DNA from: Fasciola hepatica
Lineage: Eukaryota; Platyhelminthes; Trematoda; Plagiorchiida; Fasciolidae
Assembly (NCBI GenBank): GCA_948099385.1
Contig: CANUEZ040000191.1
Location: forward strand, 2,170,001 to 2,234,000
Reading direction: 5' to 3'
Length of the DNA stretch: 64,000 nt
Numbering within the stretch: position 1 is the stretch's first letter; each line of letters opens with the position of its first letter. Positions 12,326 through 25,075 of this stretch are shown here, piece after piece. A program made the position numbers and the translations under genes. Under the pieces are notes generated by a model, which ran no database searches, was not told where the DNA came from, and saw only the letters and a program-made list of their open reading frames with translations.

Positions 12326-14025
12326 GCGAGAATTTGATTGTTACCGTTCAAAGCGAAAGCGAAAGCCGAATCCGATTTGGGGATTGTGCTATATCATGTA
12401 TTGTATATGTTGAACAAAGCGTTGAGACCCCTATCGGATAGCCTTGTGGTTTGGGTGTTCGACTGACATTCGTTCACCCCAACCCTTGTTCGTGTGCCAG
12501 TGTGGGCTCCGACCATGTGCAATGCTCATTATTCCCTTAGCGGATCAAACAGCTGTACAGTGCTTCCATCATTTTCAATGGTCAGTTCAGTGTTCAAGCT
12601 GCATGGAGAATCATATTATACAAATCTACTCTGCTACTGCTCTATTGCATTGTATGAGCAATCTGTGTGGGGATTGTTCATAAGGGAATGCCTTGGTTTT
12701 ACTTAGGCCCATAAATAGAGAAGTGATGGAACATAGGATTGGATCGGTGTGCGAGAATTTGGTTATTACCGTTCAAAGCGAAAGCGAAAGCCGAATCCGA
12801 TTTGGGGATTGTGCTATATCATGTATTGTATATGTTGAACAAAGCGTTGAGACCCATATCAGATAGCCTTGTGGTTTGGGTGTTCGACTGACATTCGTTC
12901 ACCCCAATCCTTGTTCGTGTCCCCGTGTGGGCTCCGTCCATGTGCAATGCTCATGATTCCCTTAGCGGATCAAACAGCTGTACAGTGCTTCCATCATTTT
13001 CAATGGTCAGTTCAGTGTTCAAGCTGCATGGAGAATCATATTATACAAATCTACTCTGCTACTGCTCTATTGCATTGTATGAGCAATCTGTGTGGGGATT
13101 GTTCATAAGGGAATGCCTTGGTTTTACTTAGGCCCATAAATAGAGAAGTGATGGAACATAGGATTGGATCGGTGTGCGAGAATTTGGTTGTTACCGTTCA
13201 AAGCGAAAGCGAAAGCCGAATCCAATTTGGGGATTGTGCTATATCATGTAGTGTATATGTTGAACAAAGCGTTCAGACCCATATCAGATAGCCTTGTGGT
13301 TTGGATGTTCGAGTGACAATCGTTCACCCCAACCCTTGTTCGTGTGCCAGTGTGGGCTCCGACCATGTGCAATGCTCATGATTCCCTTAGCGGATCAAAC
13401 AGCTGTACAGTGCTTCCATCATTTTCAATGGTCAGTTCAGTGTTCAAGCTGCATGGAGAATCATATTATACAAATGTACTCTGCTACTGCTCTATTGCAT
13501 TGTATGAGCAATCTGTGTGGGGATTGTTCATAAGGGAATGCCTTGGTTTTACTTAGGCCCATAAATAGAGAAGTGATGGAACATAGGATTGGATCGGTGT
13601 GCGAGAATTTGGTTGTTACCGTTCAAAGCGAAAGCGAAAGCCGAATCCAATTTGGGGATTGTGCTATATCATGTAGTGTATATGTTGAACAAAGCGTTGA
13701 GACCCATATCGGATAGCCTTGTGGTTTGGGTGTTCGACTGACATTCGTTCACCCCAACCCTTGTTCGTGTGCCAGTGTGGGCTCCGACCATGTGCAATGC
13801 TCATGATTCCCTTAGCGGATCAAACAGCTGTACAGTGCTTCCATCATTTTCAATGGTCAGTTCAGTGTTCAAGCTGCATGGAGAATCATATTATACAAAT
13901 GTACTCTGCTACTGCTCTATTGCATTGTATGAGCAATCTGTGTGGGGATTGTTCATAAGGGAATGCCTTGGTTTTACTTAGGCCCATAAATAGAGAAGTG
14001 ATGGAACATAGGATTGGATCGGTGT
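12326..14025 (+). repeat. Island of older unit types (units 29-32) inside I-J context
   Basis: Units 29-32 carry zone-1 marks: body 1, then T158 with an otherwise ordinary body, then A144 with a partial body 1, then partial body 1 again (A174, C185, A187 but G205). They lie between two nearly identical I-J pairs, units 27-28 and 33-34. This fits a block left between duplicated I-J pairs or inserted by exchange. Confidence 0.75.
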
Positions 14026-14875
14026 GCGAGAATTTGGTTGTTACCGTTCAAAGCGAAAGCGAAAGCCGAATCCGATTTGGGGATTGTGCTATATCATGAA
14101 TTGTATATGTTGAACAAAGCGTTCAGACCCATATCGGATAGCCTTGTGGTTTGGATGTTCGAGTGACATTCGTTCACCCCAACCCTTGTTCGTGTCCCCG
14201 TGTGGGCTCTGTCCATGTGCAATGCTCATGATTCCCTTAGCGGATCAAACAGCTGTACAGTGCTTCCATCATTTTCAATGGTCAGTTCAGTGTTCAAGCT
14301 GCATGGAGAATCATATTATACAAATGTACTCTGCTACTGCTCTATTGCATTGTATGAGCAATCTGTGTGGGGATTGTTCATAAGGGAATGCCTTGGTTTT
14401 ACTTAGGCCCATAAATAGAGAAGTGATGGAACATAGGATTGGATCGGTGTGCGAGAATTTGGTTGTTACCGTTCAAAGCGAAAGCGAAAGCCGAATCCAA
14501 TTTGGGGATTGTGCTATATCATGAATTGTATATGTTGAACAAAGCGCTGAGACCCATATCGGTTAGCCTTGTGGTTTGGGTGTTCGTGTGACATTCGTTC
14601 ACCCCAACCCTTGTTCGTGTCCCCGTGTAGGCTCTGTCCATGTGCAATGCTCATGATTCCCTTAGCGGATCAAACAGCTGTACAGTGCTTCCATCATTTT
14701 CAATGGTCAGTTCAGTGTTCAAGCTGCATGGAGAATCATATTATACAAATCTACTCTGCTACTGCTCTATTGCATTGTATGAGCAATCTGTGTGGGGATT
14801 GTTCATAAGGGAATGCCTTGGTTTTAATTAGGCCCATAAATAGAGAAGTGATGGAACATAGGATTGGATCGGTGT
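14026..14875 (+). repeat. I-J pair (units 33-34) at the zone 1/zone 2 boundary
   Basis: Unit 33 appears identical in its diagnostic sites to unit 27, and unit 34 to unit 28 apart from A377 (TTTTAATTA), the state that J units show when an A unit follows. The first full 13-unit HOR starts immediately downstream. Confidence 0.8.
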
Positions 14876-17800
14876 GCGAGAATTTGATTGTCACCGTAGA
14901 AAGCCAATGCGAAAGCCTAGTCCAATTTGGGGATTGTGCTATATCATGTATTGTATATGTTGAACAAAGCGTTGAGACCCCTATCGGATAGCCTTGTGGT
15001 TTGGGTGTTCGACTGACATTCGTTCACCCCAACCCTTGTTCGTGTGCCAGTGTGGGCTCCGACCATGTGCAATGCTCATTATTCCCTTAGCGGATCAAAC
15101 AGCTGTACAGTGCTTCCATCATTTTCAATGGTCAGTTCAGTGTTCAAGCTGCATGGAGAATCATATCATACAAATGTACACTTCTACTGCTCTATTGCAT
15201 TGTATGAGCAATCTGTGTGGGGATTGTTCATAAGGGAATGCCTTGGTTTTACTTAGGCCCATAAATAGAGAAGTGATGGAACATAGGATTGGATCGGTGT
15301 GCGAGAATTTGGTTGTTACCGTTCAAAGCCAAAGCGAAAGCCGAATCCAATTTGGGGATTGTGCTATATCATGTATTGTGTATGTTGAACAAAGCGTTGA
15401 GACCCATATCGGATAGCCTTGTGTTTTGGGTGTTCGACTGACATTCGTTCACCCCAACCCTTGTTCGTGTCCCCGTGTGGGCTCTGTCCATGTGCAATGC
15501 TCATGATTCCCTTAGCGGATCAAACAGCTGTACAGTGCTTCCATCATTTTCAATGGTCAGTTCAGTGTTCAAGCTGCATGGAGAATCATATTATACAAAT
15601 CTACTCTGCTACTGCTCTATTGCATTGTATGAGCAATCTGTGTGGGGATTGTTCATAAGGGAATGCCTTGGTTTCAATTAGGCCCATAAATAGAGAAGTG
15701 ATGGAACATAGGATTGGATCGGTGAGCGAAAATTTGATTGTTACCGTAAAAAGCCAATGCGAAAACCGAAGGCAATTTGGGGATTGTGCTATATCATGTA
15801 GTGTATATTTTGAACAAAGCGTTCAGACCCATATCAGATAGCCTTGTGGTTTGGGTGTTCGTGTGACATTCGTTCACCCCAACCCTTGTTCGTGTGCCAG
15901 TGTGGGCTCCGACCATGTGCAATGCTCATTATTCCCTTAGCGGATCAAACAGCTGTACAGTGCTTCCATCATTTTCAATGGTCAGTTCAGTGTTCAAGCT
16001 GCATGGAGAATCATATTATACAAATGTACTCTGCTACTGCTCTATTGCATTGTATGAGCAATCTGTGTGGGGATTGTTCATAAGGGAATGCCTTGGTTTT
16101 ACTTAGGCCCATAAATAGAGAAGTGATGGAACATAGGATTGGATCGGTGTGCGAGAATTTGGTTGTTACCGTTGAAAGCGAAAGCGAAAGCCGAATCCAA
16201 TTTGGGGATTGTGCTATATCATGTAGTGTATATGTTGAACAAAGCGTTGAGACCCATATCGGATAGCCTTGTGGTTTGGGTGTTCGACTGACATTCGTTC
16301 ACCCCAACCCTTGTTCGTGTCCCCGTGTGGGCTCTGTCCATGTGCAATGCTCATGATTCCCTTAGCGGATCAAACAGCTGTACAGTGCTTCCATCATTTT
16401 CAATGGTCACTTCAGTGTTCAAGCTGCATGGAGAATCATATTATACAAATGTACTCTGCTACTGCTCTATTGCATTGTATGAGCAATCTGTGTGGGGATT
16501 GTTCATAAGGGAATGCCTTGGTTTTACTTAGGCCCATAAATAGAGAAGTGATGGAACATAGGATTGGATCGGTGTGCGAGAATTTGGTTGTTACCGTTCA
16601 AAGCGAAAGCGAAAGCCGAATCCAATTTGCGGATTGTGCTATATCATGTAGTGTATATGTTGAACAAAGCGCTGAGACCCATATCGGTTAGCCTTGTGGT
16701 TTGGGTGTTCGTGTGACATTCGTTCACCCCAACCCTTGTTCGTGTCCCCGTGTGGGCTCTGTCCATGTGCAATGCTCATGATTCCCTTAGCGGATCAAAC
16801 AGCTGTACAGTGCTTCCATCATTTTCAATGGTCAGTTCAGTGTTCAAGCTGCATGGAGAATCATATTATACAAATGTACTCTGCTACTGCTCTATTGCAT
16901 TGTATGAGCAATCTGTGTGGGGATTGTTCATAAGGGAATGCCTTGGTTTTACTTAGGCCCATAAATAGAGAAGTGATGGAACATAGGATTGGATCGGTGT
17001 GCGAGAATTTGGTTGTTACCGTTCAAAGCGAAAGCGAAAGCCGAATCCAATTTGGGGATTGTGCTATATCATGTAGTGTATATGTTGAACAAAGCGTTGA
17101 GACCCATATCGGATAGCCTTGTGGTTTGGATGTTCGAGTGACATTCGTTCACACCAACCCTTGTTCGTGTCCCCGTGTGGGCTCTGTCCATGTGCAATGC
17201 TCATGATTCCCTTAGCGGATCAAACAGCTGTACAGTGCTTCCATCATTTTCAATGGTCACTTCAGTGTTCAAGCTGCATGGAGAATCATATTATACAAAT
17301 GTACTCTGCTACTGCTCTATTGCATTGTATGAGCAATCTGTGTGGGGATTGTTCATAAGGGAATGCCTTGGTTTTACTTAGGCCCATAAATAGAGAAGTG
17401 ATGGAACATAGGATTGGATCGGTGTGCGAGAATTTGGTTGTTACCGTTCAAAGCCAAAGCGAAAGCCGAATCCAATTTGGGGATTGTGCTATATCATGAA
17501 TTGTATATGTTGAACAAAGCTTTGAGACCCATATCAGATAGCCTTGTGGTTTGGGTGTTCGTGTGACATTCGTTCACCCCAACCCTTGTTCGTGTCCCCG
17601 TGTGGGCTCTGTCCATGTGCAATGCTCATGATTCCCTTAGCGGATCAAACAGCTGTACAGTGCTTCCATCATTTTCAATGGTCAGTTCAGTGTTCAAGCT
17701 GCATGGAGAATCATATTATACAAATGTACTCTGCTACTGCTCTATTGCATTGTATGAGCAATCTGTGTGGGGATTGTTCATAAGGGAATGCCTTGGTTTT

Positions 17801-20400
17801 ACTTAGGCCCATAAATAGAGAAGTGATGGAACATAGGATTGGATCGGTGTGCGAGAATTTGGTTGTTACCGTTCAAAGCCAAAGCGAAAGCCGAATCCAA
17901 TTTGGGGATTGTGCTATATCATGAATTGTATATGTTGAACAAAGCTTTGAGACCCATATCAGATAGCCTTGTGGTTTGGGTGTTCGTGTGACATTCGTTC
18001 ACCCCAACCCTTGTTCGTGTCCCCGTGTGGGCTCTGTCCATGTGCAATGCTCATGATTCCCTTAGCGGATCAAACAGCTGTACAGTGCTTCCATCATTTT
18101 CAATGGTCAGTTCAGTGTTCAAGCTGCATGGAGAATCATATTATACAAATGTACTCTGCTACTGCTCTATTGCATTGTATGAGCAATCTGTGTGATGATT
18201 GTTCAGAAGGGAATGCCTTGGTTTTACTTAGGCCCATAAATAGAGAAGTGATGGAACATAGGATTGGATCGGTGTGCGAGAATTTGGTTGTTACCGTTCA
18301 AAGCGAAAGCGAAAGCCGAATCCGATTTGGGGATTGTGCTATATCATGAATTGTATATGTTGAACAAAGCGTTCAGACCCATATCGGATAGCCTTGTGGT
18401 TTGGATGTTCGAGTGACATTCGTTCACCCCAACCCTTGTTCGTGTCCCCGTGTGGGCTCTGTCCATGTGCAATGCTCATGATTCCCTTAGCGGATCAAAC
18501 AGCTGTACAGTGCTTCCATCATTTTCAATGGTCAGTTCAGTGTTCAAGCTGCATGGAGAATCATATTATACAAATGTACTCTGCTACTGCTCTATTGCAT
18601 TGTATGAGCAATCTGTGTGGGGATTGTTCATAAGGGAATGCCTTGGTTTTACTTAGGCCCATAAATAGAGAAGTGATGGAACATAGGATTGGATCGGTGT
18701 GCGAGAATTTGGTTGTTACCGTTCAAAGCGAAAGCGAAAGCCGAATCCAATTTGGGGATTGTGCTATATCATGAATTGTATATGTTGAACAAAGCGCTGA
18801 GACCCATATCGGTTAGCCTTGTGGTTTGGGTGTTCGTGTGACATTCGTTCACCCCAACCCTTGTTCGTGTCCCCGTGTAGGCTCTGTCCATGTGCAATGC
18901 TCATGATTCCCTTAGCGGATCAAACAGCTGTACAGTGCTTCCATCATTTTCAATGGTCAGTTCAGTGTTCAAGCTGCATGGAGAATCATATTATACAAAT
19001 CTACTCTGCTACTGCTCTATTGCATTGTATGAGCAATCTGTGTGGGGATTGTTCATAAGGGAATGCCTTGGTTTTACTTAGGCCCATAAATAGAGAAGTG
19101 ATGGAACATAGGATTGGATCGGTGTGCGAGAATTTGATTGTCACCGTAGAAAGCCAATGCGAAAGCCTAGTCCAATTTGGGGATTGTGCTATATCATGTA
19201 TTGTATATGTTGAACAAAGCGTTGAGACCCCTATCGGATAGCCTTGTGGTTTGGGTGTTCGACTGACATTCGTTCACCCCAACCCTTGTTCGTGTCCCCG
19301 TGTGGGCTCTGTCCATGTGCAATGCTCATGATTCCCTTAGCGGATCAAACAGCTGTACAGTGCTTCCATCATTTTCAATGGTCAGTTCAGTGTTCAAGCT
19401 GCATGGAGAATCATATTATACAAATGTACTCTGCTACTGCTCTATTGCATTGTATGAGCAATCTGTGTGGGGATTGTTCATAAGGGAATGCCTTGGTTTT
19501 ACTTAGGCCCATAAATAGAGAAGTGATGGAACATAGGATTGGATCGGTGTGCGAGAATTTGGTTGTTACCGTTCAAAGCGAAAGCGAAAGCCGAATCCGA
19601 TTTGGGGATTGTGCTATATCATGAATTGTATATGTTGAACAAAGCGTTCAGACCCATATCGGATAGCCTTGTGGTTTGGATGTTCGAGTGACATTCGTTC
19701 ACCCCAACCCTTGTTCGTGTCCCCGTGTGGGCTCTGTCCATGTGCAATGCTCATGATTCCCTTAGCGGATCAAACAGCTGTACAGTGCTTCCATCATTTT
19801 CAATGGTCAGTTCAGTGTTCAAGCTGCATGGAGAATCATATTATACAAATGTACTCTGCTACTGCTCTATTGCATTGTATGAGCAATCTGTGTGGGGATT
19901 GTTCATAAGGGAATGCCTTGGTTTTACTTAGGCCCATAAATAGAGAAGTGATGGAACATAGGATTGGATCGGTGTGCGAGAATTTGGTTGTTACCGTTCA
20001 AAGCGAAAGCGAAAGCCGAATCCAATTTGGGGATTGTGCTATATCATGAATTGTATATGTTGAACAAAGCGCTGAGACCCATATCGGTTAGCCTTGTGGT
20101 TTGGGTGTTCGTGTGACATTCGTTCACCCCAACCCTTGTTCGTGTCCCCGTGTAGGCTCTGTCCATGTGCAATGCTCATGATTCCCTTAGCGGATCAAAC
20201 AGCTGTACAGTGCTTCCATCATTTTCAATGGTCAGTTCAGTGTTCAAGCTGCATGGAGAATCATATTATACAAATGTACTCTGCTACTGCTCTATTGCAT
20301 TGTATGAGCAATCTGTGTGGGGATTGTTCATAAGGGAATGCCTTGGTTTTAATTAGGCCCATAAATAGAGAAGTGATGGAACATAGGATTGGATCGGTGT
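14876..20400 (+). repeat. 13-unit HOR copy 1, ABCDEFGHIJKIJ (units 35-47)
   Basis: Full-length 5,525-bp higher-order repeat. A (unit 35) has the CCTAG linker and the C292/G301/A305/T308 tail. B has T124 and a TTTCAATTA end. C follows a GGTGAGCG junction. D has GTTGAAAG, E has TTTGCGGATT, F has ACACCAACCC, G and H are an almost identical pair, with H differing by GATGATTGTTCAGAAG. I, J, K, I and J complete the block. Unit 38 (D) also carries the F mark C260, which other D units lack. Unit 47 (J) has G301 instead of C301. Confidence 0.9.
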
Positions 20401-23400
20401 GCGAGAATTTGATTGTCACCGTAGAAAGCCAATGCGAAAGCCTAGTCCAATTTGGGGATTGTGCTATATCATGTATTGTATATGTTGAACAAAGCGTTGA
20501 GACCCCTATCGGATAGCCTTGTGGTTTGGGTGTTCGACTGACATTCGTTCACCCCAACCCTTGTTCGTGTGCCAGTGTGGGCTCCGACCATGTGCAATGC
20601 TCATTATTCCCTTAGCGGATCAAACAGCTGTACAGTGCTTCCATCATTTTCAATGGTCAGTTCAGTGTTCAAGCTGCATGGAGAATCATATCATACAAAT
20701 GTACACTTCTACTGCTCTATTGCATTGTATGAGCAATCTGTGTGGGGATTGTTCATAAGGGAATGCCTTGGTTTTACTTAGGCCCATAAATAGAGAAGTG
20801 ATGGAACATAGGATTGGATCGGTGTGCGAGAATTTGGTTGTTACCGTTCAAAGCCAAAGCGAAAGCCGAATCCAATTTGGGGATTGTGCTATATCATGTA
20901 TTGTGTATGTTGAACAAAGCGTTGAGACCCATATCGGATAGCCTTGTGTTTTGGGTGTTCGACTGACATTCGTTCACCCCAACCCTTGTTCGTGTCCCCG
21001 TGTGGGCTCTGTCCATGTGCAATGCTCATGATTCCCTTAGCGGATCAAACAGCTGTACAGTGCTTCCATCATTTTCAATGGTCAGTTCAGTGTTCAAGCT
21101 GCATGGAGAATCATATTATACAAATCTACTCTGCTACTGCTCTATTGCATTGTATGAGCAATCTGTGTGGGGATTGTTCATAAGGGAATGCCTTGGTTTC
21201 AATTAGGCCCATAAATAGAGAAGTGATGGAACATAGGATTGGATCGGTGAGCGAAAATTTGATTGTTACCGTAAAAAGCCAATGCGAAAACCGAAGGCAA
21301 TTTGGGGATTGTGCTATATCATGTAGTGTATATTTTGAACAAAGCGTTCAGACCCATATCAGATAGCCTTGTGGTTTGGGTGTTCGTGTGACATTCGTTC
21401 ACCCCAACCCTTGTTCGTGTGCCAGTGTGGGCTCCGACCATGTGCAATGCTCATTATTCCCTTAGCGGATCAAACAGCTGTACAGTGCTTCCATCATTTT
21501 CAATGGTCAGTTCAGTGTTCAAGCTGCATGGAGAATCATATTATACAAATGTACTCTGCTACTGCTCTATTGCATTGTATGAGCAATCTGTGTGGGGATT
21601 GTTCATAAGGGAATGCCTTGGTTTTACTTAGGCCCATAAATAGAGAAGTGATGGAACATAGGATTGGATCGGTGTGCGAGAATTTGGTTGTTACCGTTCA
21701 AAGCGAAAGCGAAAGCCGAATCCAATTTGGGGATTGTGCTATATCATGTAGTGTATATGTTGAACAAAGCGTTGAGACCCATATCGGATAGCCTTGTGGT
21801 TTGGATGTTCGAGTGACATTCGTTCACACCAACCCTTGTTCGTGTCCCCGTGTGGGCTCTGTCCATGTGCAATGCTCATGATTCCCTTAGCGGATCAAAC
21901 AGCTGTACAGTGCTTCCATCATTTTCAATGGTCACTTCAGTGTTCAAGCTGCATGGAGAATCATGTTATACAAATGTACTCTGCTACTGCTCTATTGCAT
22001 TGTATGAGCAATCTGTGTGGGGATTGTTCATAAGGGAATGCCTTGGTTTTACTTAGGCCCATAAATAGAGAAGTGATGGAACATAGGATTGGATCGGTGT
22101 GCGAGAATTTGGTTGTTACCGTTCAAAGCCAAAGCGAAAGCCGAATCCAATTTGGGGATTGTGCTATATCATGAATTGTATATGTTGAACAAAGCTTTGA
22201 GACCCATATCAGATAGCCTTGTGGTTTGGGTGTTCGTGTGACATTCGTTCACCCCAACCCTTGTTCGTGTCCCCGTGTGGGCTCTGTCCATGTGCAATGC
22301 TCATGATTCCCTTAGCGGATCAAACAGCTGTACAGTGCTTCCATCATTTTCAATGGTCAGTTCAGTGTTCAAGCTGCATGGAGAATCATATTATACAAAT
22401 GTACTCTGCTACTGCTCTATTGCATTGTATGAGCAATCTGTGTGGGGATTGTTCATAAGGGAATGCCTTGGTTTTACTTAGGCCCATAAATAGAGAAGTG
22501 ATGGAACATAGGATTGGATCGGTGTGCGAGAATTTGGTTGTTACCGTTCAAAGCCAAAGCGAAAGCCGAATCCAATTTGGGGATTGTGCTATATCATGAA
22601 TTGTATATGTTGAACAAAGCTTTGAGACCCATATCAGATAGCCTTGTGGTTTGGGTGTTCGTGTGACATTCGTTCACCCCAACCCTTGTTCGTGTCCCCG
22701 TGTGGGCTCTGTCCATGTGCAATGCTCATGATTCCCTTAGCGGATCAAACAGCTGTACAGTGCTTCCATCATTTTCAATGGTCAGTTCAGTGTTCAAGCT
22801 GCATGGAGAATCATATTATACAAATGTACTCTGCTACTGCTCTATTGCATTGTATGAGCAATCTGTGTGATGATTGTTCAGAAGGGAATGCCTTGGTTTT
22901 ACTTAGGCCCATAAATAGAGAAGTGATGGAACATAGGATTGGATCGGTGTGCGAGAATTTGGTTGTTACCGTTCAAAGCGAAAGCGAAAGCCGAATCCGA
23001 TTTGGGGATTGTGCTATATCATGAATTGTATATGTTGAACAAAGCGTTCAGACCCATATCGGATAGCCTTGTGGTTTGGATGTTCGAGTGACATTCGTTC
23101 ACCCCAACCCTTGTTCGTGTCCCCGTGTGGGCTCTGTCCATGTGCAATGCTCATGATTCCCTTAGCGGATCAAACAGCTGTACAGTGCTTCCATCATTTT
23201 CAATGGTCAGTTCAGTGTTCAAGCTGCATGGAGAATCATATTATACAAATGTACTCTGCTACTGCTCTATTGCATTGTATGAGCAATCTGTGTGGGGATT
23301 GTTCATAAGGGAATGCCTTGGTTTTACTTAGGCCCATAAATAGAGAAGTGATGGAACATAGGATTGGATCGGTGTGCGAGAATTTGGTTGTTACCGTTCA

Positions 23401-25075
23401 AAGCGAAAGCGAAAGCCGAATCCAATTTGGGGATTGTGCTATATCATGAATTGTATATGTTGAACAAAGCGCTGAGACCCATATCGGTTAGCCTTGTGGT
23501 TTGGGTGTTCGTGTGACATTCGTTCACCCCAACCCTTGTTCGTGTCCCCGTGTAGGCTCTGTCCATGTGCAATGCTCATGATTCCCTTAGCGGATCAAAC
23601 AGCTGTACAGTGCTTCCATCATTTTCAATGGTCAGTTCAGTGTTCAAGCTGCATGGAGAATCATATTATACAAATCTACTCTGCTACTGCTCTATTGCAT
23701 TGTATGAGCAATCTGTGTGGGGATTGTTCATAAGGGAATGCCTTGGTTTTACTTAGGCCCATAAATAGAGAAGTGATGGAACATAGGATTGGATCGGTGT
23801 GCGAGAATTTGATTGTCACCGTAGAAAGCCAATGCGAAAGCCTAGTCCAATTTGGGGATTGTGCTATATCATGTATTGTATATGTTGAACAAAGCGTTGA
23901 GACCCCTATCGGATAGCCTTGTGGTTTGGGTGTTCGACTGACATTCGTTCACCCCAACCCTTGTTCGTGTCCCCGTGTGGGCTCTGTCCATGTGCAATGC
24001 TCATGATTCCCTTAGCGGATCAAACAGCTGTACAGTGCTTCCATCATTTTCAATGGTCAGTTCAGTGTTCAAGCTGCATGGAGAATCATATTATACAAAT
24101 CTACTCTGCTACTGCTCTATTGCATTGTATGAGCAATCTGTGTGGGGATTGTTCATAAGGGAATGCCTTGGTTTTACTTAGGCCCATAAATAGAGAAGTG
24201 ATGGAACATAGGATTGGATCGGTGTGCGAGAATTTGGTTGTTACCGTTCAAAGCGAAAGCGAAAGCCGAATCCGATTTGGGGATTGTGCTATATCATGAA
24301 TTGTATATGTTGAACAAAGCGTTCAGACCCATATCGGATAGCCTTGTGGTTTGGATGTTCGAGTGACATTCGTTCACCCCAACCCTTGTTCGTGTCCCCG
24401 TGTGGGCTCTGTCCATGTGCAATGCTCATGATTCCCTTAGCGGATCAAACAGCTGTACAGTGCTTCCATCATTTTCAATGGTCAGTTCAGTGTTCAAGCT
24501 GCATGGAGAATCATATTATACAAATGTACTCTGCTACTGCTCTATTGCATTGTATGAGCAATCTGTGTGGGGATTGTTCATAAGGGAATGCCTTGGTTTT
24601 ACTTAGGCCCATAAATAGAGAAGTGATGGAACATAGGATTGGATCGGTGTGCGAGAATTTGGTTGTTACCGTTCAAAGCGAAAGCGAAAGCCGAATCCAA
24701 TTTGGGGATTGTGCTATATCATGAATTGTATATGTTGAACAAAGCGCTGAGACCCATATCGGTTAGCCTTGTGGTTTGGGTGTTCGTGTGACATTCGTTC
24801 ACCCCAACCCTTGTTCGTGTCCCCGTGTAGGCTCTGTCCATGTGCAATGCTCATGATTCCCTTAGCGGATCAAACAGCTGTACAGTGCTTCCATCATTTT
24901 CAATGGTCAGTTCAGTGTTCAAGCTGCATGGAGAATCATATTATACAAATCTACTCTGCTACTGCTCTATTGCATTGTATGAGCAATCTGTGTGGGGATT
25001 GTTCATAAGGGAATGCCTTGGTTTTAATTAGGCCCATAAATAGAGAAGTGATGGAACATAGGATTGGATCGGTGT
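20401..25075 (+). repeat. 11-unit HOR variant lacking D and E, ABCFGHIJKIJ (units 48-58)
   Basis: The order matches the preceding 13-unit block except that C (unit 50) is followed directly by F (unit 51), a two-unit (850-bp) deletion. Unit 51 has one private change (CATGTTATAC at 287-296). The C-F junction is seamless and in register. Confidence 0.88.

Larger units (their letters stand above)
1..14875 (+). repeat. Zone 1: heterogeneous satellite units without a long HOR
   Basis: Units 0-34 show many private substitutions: changes at offsets 17-33 in unit 2, a unique FHNF-coding change (A in place of C near offset 245) in unit 10, several in unit 11, and others in units 13, 17, 19, 21 and 25. 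The 13-unit order of zone 2 is absent. A recurrent older order is visible instead: a body-1 unit, then a unit with T158, then a unit with A at offset 144. It occurs at units 2-4, 6-8, 13-15 and 29-31. This is the expected look of an older or less homogenised part of an array, possibly towards its edge. The edge itself is not in the window. Confidence 0.85.

Noticed and set aside
17969..18349. Longer 126-codon frames in units 42, 53, 60, 62, 71, 82, 87, 92 and 102
   Set aside because: They arise solely because the H tail changes CATAAG to CAGAAG and removes one stop codon. They continue into the next linker and end there.
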